Of a DNA stretch of 64,000 bases, positions 45,344 to 53,675 are shown piece by piece. Every line of letters begins with the position of its first letter. The stretch's first letter is position 1. Position numbers and translations under genes: made by a program. Origin of the DNA: Levilactobacillus senmaizukei DSM 21775 = NBRC 103853 (GTDB lineage: Bacteria > Bacillota > Bacilli > Lactobacillales > Lactobacillaceae); NCBI RefSeq assembly GCF_001592085.1, contig NZ_BCWD01000005.1, positions 55,379-119,378 on the forward strand, in the 5' to 3' direction. Under the pieces are notes generated by a model that was given only the letters and a program-made list of their open reading frames with translations, ran no database searches and was not told where the DNA came from.

Positions 45344-46327
45344 TTAATCTGGATCGGCTAATGACTTCCCGCTGGCCTTAGTCTTAAAGCCCGCAAAGGC
45401 CTGATCAATAGTGGCGTATTCTACCGGGGTTAGCGTTAGATCAAGAGCTTGAGCGTTGGCAACAACTTGATCGGCACGCTTGGCGCCAGGAATCACCACA
45501 CTGACTAGAGGATCGGCCATGTACCAAGCTAGAATTGCTTGGGTAACGGTAGCCTGGTGGGCGGCGGCGATTGGGCGCACCCGATCGATTGCCGCTAGCG
45601 CTTGGCTGTAACGGGGTTCTTGAAAGTCGGTAATTTGACTACGAATGTCGTCGGCAGGAAAGCTAACGGTTTGATCGTATTTGCCGGTTAAGAGGCCAGA
45701 AGCTAAGGGAAAGTATGGGACAAAGCTAATGTGATTATCATGAAGGTAGGGCATGAGGTCGGTCTCATGGTCGCGATGCAGAAGGCTGAATTCGTCTTCC
45801 ACAACGTCAACATAACCGTCGGCATTGGCTTCTTTGACCTGTTCAACGCTAAAATTTGATAGGCCAATCGCTCGAATTTTCCCTTGTTCCTTTAGTCGTT
45901 GTAGGGCACCTACGGCCTCGGCCTTTGGTGTTTGCTTATCGGGGAAATGAATGTAATAAATATCAAGATAATCGGTGTTGAGTCGCTGGAGACTAGCATC
46001 AACTTGTTGTGTTAGGAAGGCGGGATCGTTGTTGATGACCTGTTCTCCAGAAGAGAAGTCTTGAGCGCCTTTGGTGGCCAGGGAGAAGCTGTGGCGATCA
46101 AAGGCCTTCATGGCCTGGCCAACGAGCTCTTCAGAGTGGCCTAGGCCGTAGACAAATGCGGTGTCGAGTAACCGGATCCCATGCTCTAGACCGGCGGTAA
46201 CTAAGTTCAAACCATCCTCGTCTTTGAGATTAGGGAAGAGATTGTATCCACCGACGGCGTTGGTTCCTAAGCCGAGTGGTGTGGCTTCGACGGCGCTCTT
46301 ACCAATGGTGATGTTATTTTGAGTCAT
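45344..46327 (-). CDS. Aldo/keto reductase
   Basis: A 327-residue TIM-barrel NADPH oxidoreductase. The catalytic tetrad is visible: Asp in LLDTAFVYGLGHSEE (with the Tyr four residues on), Lys in LATKGA and His in DIYYIHFPD. The cofactor loop VVIPGAKRADQV is near 283-294. It reduces aldehydes or ketones; the substrate is not predictable. AGGAGG precedes the ATG, and a TATAAT lies about 50 bases upstream. Confidence 0.93.
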   Translation of the reverse strand: MTQNNITIGKSAVEATPLGLGTNAVGGYNLFPNLKDEDGLNLVTAGLEHGIRLLDTAFVYGLGHSEELVGQAMKAFDRHSFSLATKGAQDFSSGEQVINNDPAFLTQQVDASLQRLNTDYLDIYYIHFPDKQTPKAEAVGALQRLKEQGKIRAIGLSNFSVEQVKEANADGYVDVVEDEFSLLHRDHETDLMPYLHDNHISFVPYFPLASGLLTGKYDQTVSFPADDIRSQITDFQEPRYSQALAAIDRVRPIAAAHQATVTQAILAWYMADPLVSVVIPGAKRADQVVANAQALDLTLTPVEYATIDQAFAGFKTKASGKSLADPD

Positions 46328-46432
46328 AATTTTACCTCCTAGATGGTGATCGCTGGAAAATGAAACTCAGGTTTATTATAACGGATTGAAGTTGAAATAA
46401 AACGAATCGTAGTCGGCAGTCGGTGAGAGTTC

Positions 46433-46441
46433 TGGTACACT
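46433..46441 (+). promoter_or_regulatory. Extended -10 promoter
   Basis: TGGTACACT lies 29 bases before the start codon of the NAD(P)-binding protein gene. Confidence 0.5.
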
Positions 46442-46469
46442 GGAGATAACAGCAAGGGAGCGAAATTTA

Positions 46470-47072
46470 ATGAAAGTCTATCTAGTAATTGGTGCGGCTG
46501 ACATAGGCCAGTCCGTCGCGCGACAGTTGAGCAGGACGGCCGATGCTCAGGTCCGAGTGCTGCATGATCCGCGGCAAAAATTACCGGCAGATCTAGCCGA
46601 ACAAGTGACAGAAATTACGGGTGATTTGACGAAGGAAGCAGCTTATAACAAAGGCTTGCAAGATAATCCGGTCGTCGTCTCGACGTTGGTTGGGATGGAT
46701 GTGGATCTGGTCTTCGAGGCGTTGTTTGATGCTCAATATCATCAGCGCCTGACGTTGCAACGTTTTGTCATGTTAAGTACGGCCGGTGTGGATCAGGAGG
46801 TCAGTGGTCAACTGGACTATCCGGACATCTCTGACGTTAAGGAATATTTGAATCAACAACGGTATGCAGCCAAGCTAGTGGACGAAGCAGAATTCCCGTA
46901 TACGATTCTGCGGCCAGTGACCTTAAACGATGATGCCGTGGGTCAGGCAAAAATTATTCGGGAAGGTGAAACGGTACCGGCTGGTTTTGTTTCACGTGAA
47001 ACAGTGGCCCAGATTGCGGTTAAGATTGCCCAGACGGGAGGCTACGATTATCAATCGCTAGCGATTTGTTAA
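46470..47072 (+). CDS. NAD(P)-binding protein, NmrA-like, carrying a parS site
   Basis: A 200-residue atypical SDR. The dinucleotide-binding loop is altered (YLVIGAADIGQSVARQL). QRFVMLSTAGVDQ and the FPYTILRPVTLND stretch (about 148-160) match the NmrA/YwnB/SDR_a5 group. The catalytic Tyr-x-x-x-Lys is replaced by QRYAAKLVDE, which still has Tyr and Lys at usable spacing. The substrate is unknown. Residues 174-178 (VSRET) are encoded by the second perfect parS site. Confidence 0.82.
   Translation: MKVYLVIGAADIGQSVARQLSRTADAQVRVLHDPRQKLPADLAEQVTEITGDLTKEAAYNKGLQDNPVVVSTLVGMDVDLVFEALFDAQYHQRLTLQRFVMLSTAGVDQEVSGQLDYPDISDVKEYLNQQRYAAKLVDEAEFPYTILRPVTLNDDAVGQAKIIREGETVPAGFVSRETVAQIAVKIAQTGGYDYQSLAIC
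46988..47003. promoter_or_regulatory. parS: parS site 2 (ParB/Spo0J- or Noc-type centromere)
   Basis: Exact TGTTTCACGTGAAACA, about 30 kb right of oriC, inside the NAD(P)-binding protein gene. It is identical to site 1 at 27213-27228. Confidence 0.95.
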
Positions 47073-47114
47073 CCAATTGTGCAAGATATTTTAAATACTC
47101 ACAAAAAAGGCTCA

Positions 47115-47140
47115 TATCTCCGGAGATAGTTTGTTAGAAT
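47115..47140 (+). promoter_or_regulatory. Promoter with a 14-base palindrome in its spacer
   Basis: The palindrome TATCTCCGGAGATA (47115-47128) lies immediately upstream of the extended -10 TGTTAGAAT (47132-47140). This is a classic place for a repressor operator controlling the following gene. Confidence 0.55.
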
Positions 47141-47161
47141 AGGCGTAGTGGGGTGAAAGCA

Positions 47162-47524
47162 TTGGCATTAAAAATAGACGATGATCAACTACAAGCGATT
47201 CGTGAACGCATGGACGAGGCCAATCAACGTGCCCACTTTGTTATTTTCCAATCCGTGGAAAAACAAACGGGGAAGGTCCTGCGTTTGATTACCGACATCG
47301 AGAGCTTTCGAACAATTCAGGATCAACATCAGGATGATTCCGAAATGGTTATCATCCAGGATATTGTCCCGATTACGAATACGCTAGCTCGGTGGGCGGT
47401 AGCCGAAAACGTTGCCGCCCAGCAGGGGGATAACCCAGACGTCCTGAACGATTTGGAATACTACACTAATGAAGTTTTAAAAGAAAATCATCAAGCAGTT
47501 AATCCACCTGAGGATAATAACTAA
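47162..47524 (+). CDS. Small acidic protein of unknown function
   Basis: About 120 residues, beginning ALKIDDDQLQAIRERMDEANQRAHFVIFQSVEKQTGKVLRLITDI. It is rich in Asp, Glu, Asn and Gln, soluble and helical. I do not recognise a domain. The start is uncertain: TTG at 47162 has GGGGTG with good spacing, while GTG at 47153 would add three residues. It is controlled by a promoter carrying a perfect palindrome and is closed by its own terminator. Confidence 0.75.
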   Translation: MALKIDDDQLQAIRERMDEANQRAHFVIFQSVEKQTGKVLRLITDIESFRTIQDQHQDDSEMVIIQDIVPITNTLARWAVAENVAAQQGDNPDVLNDLEYYTNEVLKENHQAVNPPEDNN

Positions 47525-47557
47525 AACAACCTGACGTCAGTTAGGTTGTTTTTTTTA
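47523..47557 (+). terminator. Intrinsic terminator
   Basis: The stem AACAACCTGAC / GTTAGGTTGTT with a 4-base loop is followed by T8. Confidence 0.92.
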
Positions 47558-47650
47558 TGACAAATATTGTAAGGCGTTTAGCGATCGACATCCCAGTCGA
47601 GCTGGTAAACTAGGGGTAGATTCAGGGGCGAACTATGAGGAGGGATGATC

Positions 47651-48667
47651 ATGAGACACGTTAAGTGGGGGCTTACCGTTGGGCTACTGATGTTGGCACT
47701 AGGGTTCCTGGGTAGCGGTATGACCGCATTGGCCAAGCGTACCGATCAAACGGTAACTTTTGGGCAATTAACAGCTAAAAATCCCAAGCGATTAGCAGCG
47801 ATTCGGCAGGCGGCTCGGCAACAAGTTTTGAAACAGGCTAAGGTTAAAGGGGCCAGTAAAATTGAAGCGGTCTATCAGGTGAAATTGCCGACACATATGA
47901 CTAAGAAGGCCACCTTGACGGTAGCTGGACTACAGATGAATTTATTGGCCAACCGTTTTAAAGTGAAGCGAATTACCATTCCGTATAGTCGATTAAAGGG
48001 GAAAGTTGTTAATCGATACTTGCCGAAGGCTAATCGGACAAAGCGGGTTAAGACGACAAAGATGGTCGCTTTGACTTTTGATGACGGTCCGGACCCTAAG
48101 CTAACCCCCCGGTTACTAAAGACACTTAAGAAGTATCATGTTCACGCCACCTTCTTTGAAGTTGGTCAGAGCGTCGCCCGATACCCCAAAATTTCGCGAG
48201 CGGTGTTAGCTGGAGGCAATGAACTGGGCAACCATTCCTGGAATCACCCGAATTTCAATCAAATTGGAACCGCTAAAACGGTCAGTCAGGTTAACCGGAC
48301 CAATCGAGCCATCTATCAGGCAACGGGAACCTTACCACAGTATGTGCGGCCACCGTACGGCAATATTACGGCTACCGAGGGACGAGCAATTGAACAACCA
48401 GTCGTTCGGTGGTCCGTAGATTCACGGGACTGGGCTTATCTGAATTCTAGAAAAGACATTAATGAAGTTATGAAGGATACCCATGGTGGCGATATTGTGC
48501 TGATGCATGATATCCATCCACAGTCGGTCGCTGCAGTACCGACGATTATTAAACGGTTGAAGGCCAAGGGTTATAAGTTGGTCACAGTTAGTCAATTATT
48601 GAATGATCACGCACTACCGGGGCTCCAATACTTTGGTGCTCATGACTACCGGACAACTGGCAAATAA
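47651..48667 (+). CDS. Secreted polysaccharide deacetylase
   Basis: A 338-residue protein. A signal peptide/anchor (residues 1-29, ending TALA) and a basic 100-residue spacer precede the NodB domain. Its motifs are complete: LTFDDGPDP (Asp144, Asp145), GNHSWNHPNF (His195, His199), RPPYG, SVDSRDW and LMHDIH. It removes acetyl groups from peptidoglycan GlcNAc or a wall polysaccharide outside the cell, which in relatives gives lysozyme tolerance; the substrate here is inferred. The ATG at 47651 is favoured by the GGAGGG spacing. Confidence 0.92.
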   Translation: MRHVKWGLTVGLLMLALGFLGSGMTALAKRTDQTVTFGQLTAKNPKRLAAIRQAARQQVLKQAKVKGASKIEAVYQVKLPTHMTKKATLTVAGLQMNLLANRFKVKRITIPYSRLKGKVVNRYLPKANRTKRVKTTKMVALTFDDGPDPKLTPRLLKTLKKYHVHATFFEVGQSVARYPKISRAVLAGGNELGNHSWNHPNFNQIGTAKTVSQVNRTNRAIYQATGTLPQYVRPPYGNITATEGRAIEQPVVRWSVDSRDWAYLNSRKDINEVMKDTHGGDIVLMHDIHPQSVAAVPTIIKRLKAKGYKLVTVSQLLNDHALPGLQYFGAHDYRTTGK

Positions 48668-48668
48668 G

Positions 48669-48720
48669 AAAAAACGATTGGCTTCACGGTAAGACAGACC
48701 CGTGAGACCAATCGTTTTTA
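48669..48720. terminator. Bidirectional terminator
   Basis: AAAAACGATTGG... / ...CCAATCGTTTTT is a long stem with an inner TCACGG / CCGTGA block, lying between the convergent deacetylase and M20 peptidase genes. Confidence 0.9.
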
Positions 48721-48722
48721 AT

Positions 48723-49865
48723 TTAGGCAAGAAACTTTTTAGTAAGTTGTTCGTAGACTTGTTGGACGTGATGGAATTGATCCAGGTCCACGGATTCATT
48801 TAAAGCGTGAGCATCGTACCATTGACCGGAGCCGTAGACGATGACCGGAAAGACATTCTTAGATTTGATATATTCTGAAGCATCGGTGGCACCGTGAATG
48901 ACTTGTAAGTTGACGGGTGTGCCAAATTCCGTATCAGCAATTTGTTTGGTCAACTGAACTAATTGGGAATCCTTGCGACTAATGATGGGCTTAAAGCTGT
49001 AGTCGATGTGGAGGGTGAGGTTGACGTTGGGCTCTTCATTCAGGTGGTTGACGGTTTCGTTTAGACGGTTGATGACGGCTTCATTATCGAATTCGGGGAT
49101 GGGTCGAATATTACCCTGGAGTTCCGCCTTAGCAGGAATGCTGTTGACTTGTTCTCCACCCTCAAAAACGGTGACGCTGTGAACCAGAGGGCCTAGCTCT
49201 GGGCTAACCGGAGCATCATCGAATTCTGTCGCTTCGGCAGTGACATATTTGATGAGGTTTGTGATAGCATTGACTCCTTTTTCGGGCATGGAGCTATGGG
49301 CGCCAACGCCCTGGGAGTAGACGTGATAGTTCAAGGAACCATTGTGGGCATAGACGATGTTGCCCCCGGTAGGCTCGCCTAAAACCATGGCGCTAATGTC
49401 ATCCGCAATGCCTTGCTTTGTAAGATCGCGGGAACCCATGGCCCCATTTTCTTCACCAACCGTTCCAATGAAACGCAGACGGCCGTTAAGCTGGTCTTGA
49501 TGATCGGCGAGATTTAGGAAGGTAATAATCATACCCGCTAAGCCACTCTTCATGTCCGCACTGCCGCGACCGTAGAGCCGATTGTTTTCAACGTGGGCTG
49601 CGAAAGGATTGAACTTCCAGTCCGCCAAATCGCCGGTGGCGACAGTATCGAGATGGCCCGCCAAGGCTAAGACCTGGTCTGTTTTGTGATTTCCAATTTC
49701 GGCAACAATGTTACTGCGGCCCTCGGCATAAGGGGTAATGGTTGACGAGATCCCATGTTCGGCAAAGAGTTGTTTGATATAGTCGGCTACCGCAGCTTCG
49801 TTACCGTTGACAGAATTAATCTGAATCAAATGCTGAAGAATCTGAATTTGTTCACTATCTTCCAT
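48723..49865 (-). CDS. M20-family metallohydrolase, ArgE/DapE-like
   Basis: A 380-residue di-zinc hydrolase. Motifs are LALAGHLDTVATGD (His and Asp of the metal site, near 68-81), GRGSADMKSGLAGM (near 101), TVGEENGAMGS (catalytic Glu near 136), a dimerisation domain (about 180-290) and a final GATDASEY plus YDAHALNESVDL with the last His. The closest named groups are succinyl-diaminopimelate desuccinylase and acetylornithine deacetylase. As the MurE in this window lacks the DAP-type motif, a true DapE role is uncertain. Confidence 0.9.
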   Translation of the reverse strand: MEDSEQIQILQHLIQINSVNGNEAAVADYIKQLFAEHGISSTITPYAEGRSNIVAEIGNHKTDQVLALAGHLDTVATGDLADWKFNPFAAHVENNRLYGRGSADMKSGLAGMIITFLNLADHQDQLNGRLRFIGTVGEENGAMGSRDLTKQGIADDISAMVLGEPTGGNIVYAHNGSLNYHVYSQGVGAHSSMPEKGVNAITNLIKYVTAEATEFDDAPVSPELGPLVHSVTVFEGGEQVNSIPAKAELQGNIRPIPEFDNEAVINRLNETVNHLNEEPNVNLTLHIDYSFKPIISRKDSQLVQLTKQIADTEFGTPVNLQVIHGATDASEYIKSKNVFPVIVYGSGQWYDAHALNESVDLDQFHHVQQVYEQLTKKFLA

Positions 49866-49979
49866 AAAATTAAAGCCTGCTTTCTCATCGATCTTTAATG
49901 TTAAAATTTATTTTAACACTGATTTATCAGAATGGCTGAAAATTCTCTGTAAATGTTTTGTATGGTTAGCAAACGTGTG

Positions 49980-50008
49980 TTCGCTTTTGTGCTCGGCTGT
50001 GCTAGAAT
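49980..50008 (+). promoter_or_regulatory. Promoter of addB-addA
   Basis: TTCGCT (49980-49985), a 17-base spacer and TAGAAT (50003-50008) with a TG one base upstream (extended -10), about 70 bases before addB. Confidence 0.6.
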
Positions 50009-50078
50009 ATAATAATGATATGAGTCGTCATCACTGAGTTGGTGGCGAATGAACGGATGTCATGAAGGAGGCTGACTG

Positions 50079-53000
50079 ATGAGTTTACAGTTTATTTTGG
50101 GAAGTGCGCAGTTCGATCACCGCCAGCCCTTGGTAAAGGCCATGGCGACGGTGGTTGAGCAGCCGACGGAGCAAGCCTATTATTTGGTTCCGAATCACAT
50201 TAAGTTCGAGACCGAAGTGGATGTGTTGGCGGCGTTAAAGCGGCTCAGCTCACCAGACACGACTTTGTTTGCCCAATCGCAGGTTCAGGTGTTTTCGTTC
50301 ACACGGTTGGCCTGGTTCTTCATGAAGAATGAACCAGTTTATCAGCTGCCACGGATCTCTACGGCTGGTTTAAATATGTTGGTCTATCAGATTATTCAGC
50401 AACATGCCGCGGAGTTGACGGTGTTTCGGGGGGAAGTCGATCGGCCGGGGTTTATCAGTCAGTTAGCGACTCAGTTGGCAGAGTTTAAGGTGGGACAGGT
50501 TACGGCGGCCGATCTGGCGAAGGCAACGCAGAATCTAGGGACGACCAATGCCGATCTGCGGGCCAAACTGCAAGATCTGACCGTCATCTATACGGCATTT
50601 GAAGAACAAATGCTGGGAAAATATGTCGAAAATACCGACTTACTTAATCAATTGGCGGACTATTTGAAAACGACGGCCGATCTCAGTCATGCGCATTTCT
50701 ATCTCGAGGGTTTTTCTCAACTGAGCGCACAGGAGCGCCAACTGGTCGCGGTGCTCATTCAGCAGTCGGCCAGCGTCACGGTTGCTTTGGATTTGGATCA
50801 TCAGGCATCTCAGCAGCTTCCAGATCCGACGAATCTCTTCTTTCAGTCGGCCAGGCTATACCGACAGCTTTATCAGGTCGCGCAGGCTAATCGCGTACCG
50901 GTGTTGATTGACCAACAGGCAACGACGCCACGAGTGACTCCTGATTTGCAAGCACTAGCGGACTATTGGGAGGCGACGACCACGTTGTCACCCCAACCAA
51001 AGCCGGCAACCACGATCCCTCAAGACATTCAGTTGGTTCAGGCCGATAATCGCTACGTAGAAGTCTCGCGAATTGCCACGAAAATTCGGCAAATGGTGGC
51101 GACGGGGGAGTACCGCTACCGCGATTTCTTGATCTTGGCCCGGCACTTGGAGACTTACCAGACGGTGGTAGGACCTATTTTTTCGGCGCAAGAGATTCCT
51201 TACTTTAATGACGTTGATATTCAGATGGCTGATCATCCCTTTGTGGAATTGCTCAATGCTTTATTTGATGTTGATCGGAAGAACTATCGATATGCGGATG
51301 TATTTCGGGTCCTGAAGTCGGAGTTACTCTTGCCACGGGATGCGGCAGGCACCTTTATGGATCTGCAGGCCTATCGACAAGCGCTAGCTCTGACTGAGAA
51401 CTTGGTATTAAAAACGGGATTTGAAGGTAAATCGCGCTGGACGCAGAAGCAAGACTGGCAGTATACCCGTTTCTCCGCAGGGGATGATCAGGTTCAGACC
51501 AGTCAAGACGAAAAAATTACGGCACAAATTAATACGATTCGTCATTTTATTCAGACGACATTGCCGCCATTCTTTGCCCGACTCAAAAAGGCTAGGAGCT
51601 ATACGGATGCCGCCACTATTTTATATCAATTTTTAACGGCCAATGGGGTCGATCAACGGCTCATGGCTTGGCGTGATCAGGCTATCGATGAAGGCGATCT
51701 CGTTCGAGCTGGCCAACCGGAGCAAACATGGACCACGTTCTGTCAGATGCTGGACGAATGTCATCGGATCATCGGTGACCAGCCTTTCCATCAGGCTGAT
51801 TTTCAGGACTTGCTGCAGGCTGGATTTGCCGGTGCTAAGTTTAATCAGATTCCATCGACACTGGATCAAGTCCAGTTGTCTGAAAGTGGGATTGTCCAGG
51901 CGAACAATCGACGAGTGACCTTTCTGATGGGAGCCACGGCCGATGCCATGCCAGACGATCAGTTGCCAAATACCTTGCTGGCAGATAATGACCGGCGGGA
52001 TTTAAGCGATGAGCTCCAGGCGACTGATGAAGACCAATATCTTCGTGACGATGCGGCGACTCAATTGGCGGGTGAACCGTACCTGAATTATCTGGCTTTT
52101 CTCAGTGGCAGTGAGAAGCTGATCTTGAGTTACCCGATTTCTAGTGATGATGCCAAGAACGGTCTCGACATTTCGCCCTACGTTGCCCGTATTCGGGACT
52201 ATTTCCACTTGCCAGTCACGATGGCCCCGGCAACCCCCAAGGCTGATGATCAGGACATTCGGCCGTTTGTCGGCACTCGAAGAGCAACACTACGTCACTT
52301 GGTTCAGGCTAGTCATGACAGTCAGCAGCGGCAGCAGCGGTTATCACCGGCATGGCTGTTCATTTTGCAGCAGTTACAGGGTGATCGGCAGTATGGGACA
52401 TTAACGACTAAACTGCTGGGTAGTTTGGCTTATAAAAATACGCCAACGCCGTTGATGCCAGATATTGTGACTCAACTCTATGGCCAGAAGATCAGCACGT
52501 CGATCTCTAAATTAGAGGAGTATTATTCGAACCCGTATGCCTACTTTTTAAAGTATGGTTTGAAGCTCCAGGAGCGGGATGTCTTTGAACTCTCGCCAGC
52601 CAGCACGGGTGAGTTCTTTCACGCGACGATGGATGGCTTGATGAAGCTGGTTAATCAGCAGCACTTGGATCTATCGACATTGGACGATCAACAACTAGGT
52701 GAGTTGACGGATGAGGTTGTGGCGAAAGTCTTAGATACGACGACAAATCCCCAATTTGCCATTTTAGAGAGTTCACATCGGATGGCTTATATTCGGCAAC
52801 AACTGATTAAGACGATGAAGCAAATGGCTCGGACCATGCGCAATCAAAGCAAACGAACCAAGTTACGACCTAAGCGAACGGAGGTCCAGTTTGGGTTGGG
52901 TAATGCTGGTGGTTTAGCACCATTAGCCTTTGATTTGGGCAATGAACGGCAGGTCATGGTTCGCGGACGGATTGACCGGTTGGATGCCTTACAAGTTGAC

Positions 53001-53675
53001 GAGAAGACTTATTTGGGTGTCGTTGATTACAAGAGCTCCGATCACAAGTTCAGTTACCAGGAAGCATATTACGGCCAGGCAATGCAAATGTTGACGTATC
53101 TAGATGCTGTGCGGAAGAACCTCCCTAAGTTAGTGGGGGCGAACGCCGCTCAGCAAGCGGAACTAGCTGGAGCGGTCTACCTACATTTACAGAATCCAAT
53201 TTTGAAGGCGGCCGAAGTTCTAGGAACCGACCTGTCCGAAGCGTTATTGAAAGCGGAACAGTACCAGGGGCTATTACTAGATGATCCGGAATTGTTGACG
53301 AATATTGATTCTTTGTTCGAACAACCGGAGTACAGTGGGAGTTCCATTCTTTTCCGTGGTTTGCGACGGACCAAGAAGGGAACCATTACCTCGTATGGCA
53401 AGCTGTTAGTCAATCCGGATGAGTTGGACCTCTTACTCCAGCACACGGAAAATCTGATCAAGCAGGCGGCGAGTCAGATCTTCGCCGGTCGCGTCGATTT
53501 GGCGCCAACGAGGGAACAGAATCGAACGGCACTGCAGTATTCACCGTACAAATCCATCATGCAGTTTGACCCATTGCTTCAAGAAAATAACTATCATGAC
53601 CTTACCCCACTCGATAAGGATGAGGTTATGCGACGCATCGCAGAAGAACAGGCAAAGGAGGCACACCATGGGTAA
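50079..53675 (+). CDS. addB: ATP-dependent helicase/nuclease subunit B (AddB/RexB)
   Basis: A 1198-residue subunit of the RecBCD-like enzyme that processes double-strand breaks. The N-terminus FILGSAQFDHRQPLV holds a degenerate nucleotide-binding loop. A helicase-like but inactive core follows (TLFAQSQVQVFSFTRLAWF, FYLEGFSQLSAQERQLV, NRRVTFLMGATADAMPD). The C-terminal RecB-type nuclease domain has VRGRIDRLDAL and LGVVDYKSSDHKF near 965-990. Where iron-sulphur AddB proteins have cysteines near the C-terminus, this one reads QYSPYKSIMQFD without Cys, as in RexB-type proteins. Its end overlaps addA by eight bases. Confidence 0.95.
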   Translation: MSLQFILGSAQFDHRQPLVKAMATVVEQPTEQAYYLVPNHIKFETEVDVLAALKRLSSPDTTLFAQSQVQVFSFTRLAWFFMKNEPVYQLPRISTAGLNMLVYQIIQQHAAELTVFRGEVDRPGFISQLATQLAEFKVGQVTAADLAKATQNLGTTNADLRAKLQDLTVIYTAFEEQMLGKYVENTDLLNQLADYLKTTADLSHAHFYLEGFSQLSAQERQLVAVLIQQSASVTVALDLDHQASQQLPDPTNLFFQSARLYRQLYQVAQANRVPVLIDQQATTPRVTPDLQALADYWEATTTLSPQPKPATTIPQDIQLVQADNRYVEVSRIATKIRQMVATGEYRYRDFLILARHLETYQTVVGPIFSAQEIPYFNDVDIQMADHPFVELLNALFDVDRKNYRYADVFRVLKSELLLPRDAAGTFMDLQAYRQALALTENLVLKTGFEGKSRWTQKQDWQYTRFSAGDDQVQTSQDEKITAQINTIRHFIQTTLPPFFARLKKARSYTDAATILYQFLTANGVDQRLMAWRDQAIDEGDLVRAGQPEQTWTTFCQMLDECHRIIGDQPFHQADFQDLLQAGFAGAKFNQIPSTLDQVQLSESGIVQANNRRVTFLMGATADAMPDDQLPNTLLADNDRRDLSDELQATDEDQYLRDDAATQLAGEPYLNYLAFLSGSEKLILSYPISSDDAKNGLDISPYVARIRDYFHLPVTMAPATPKADDQDIRPFVGTRRATLRHLVQASHDSQQRQQRLSPAWLFILQQLQGDRQYGTLTTKLLGSLAYKNTPTPLMPDIVTQLYGQKISTSISKLEEYYSNPYAYFLKYGLKLQERDVFELSPASTGEFFHATMDGLMKLVNQQHLDLSTLDDQQLGELTDEVVAKVLDTTTNPQFAILESSHRMAYIRQQLIKTMKQMARTMRNQSKRTKLRPKRTEVQFGLGNAGGLAPLAFDLGNERQVMVRGRIDRLDALQVDEKTYLGVVDYKSSDHKFSYQEAYYGQAMQMLTYLDAVRKNLPKLVGANAAQQAELAGAVYLHLQNPILKAAEVLGTDLSEALLKAEQYQGLLLDDPELLTNIDSLFEQPEYSGSSILFRGLRRTKKGTITSYGKLLVNPDELDLLLQHTENLIKQAASQIFAGRVDLAPTREQNRTALQYSPYKSIMQFDPLLQENNYHDLTPLDKDEVMRRIAEEQAKEAHHG

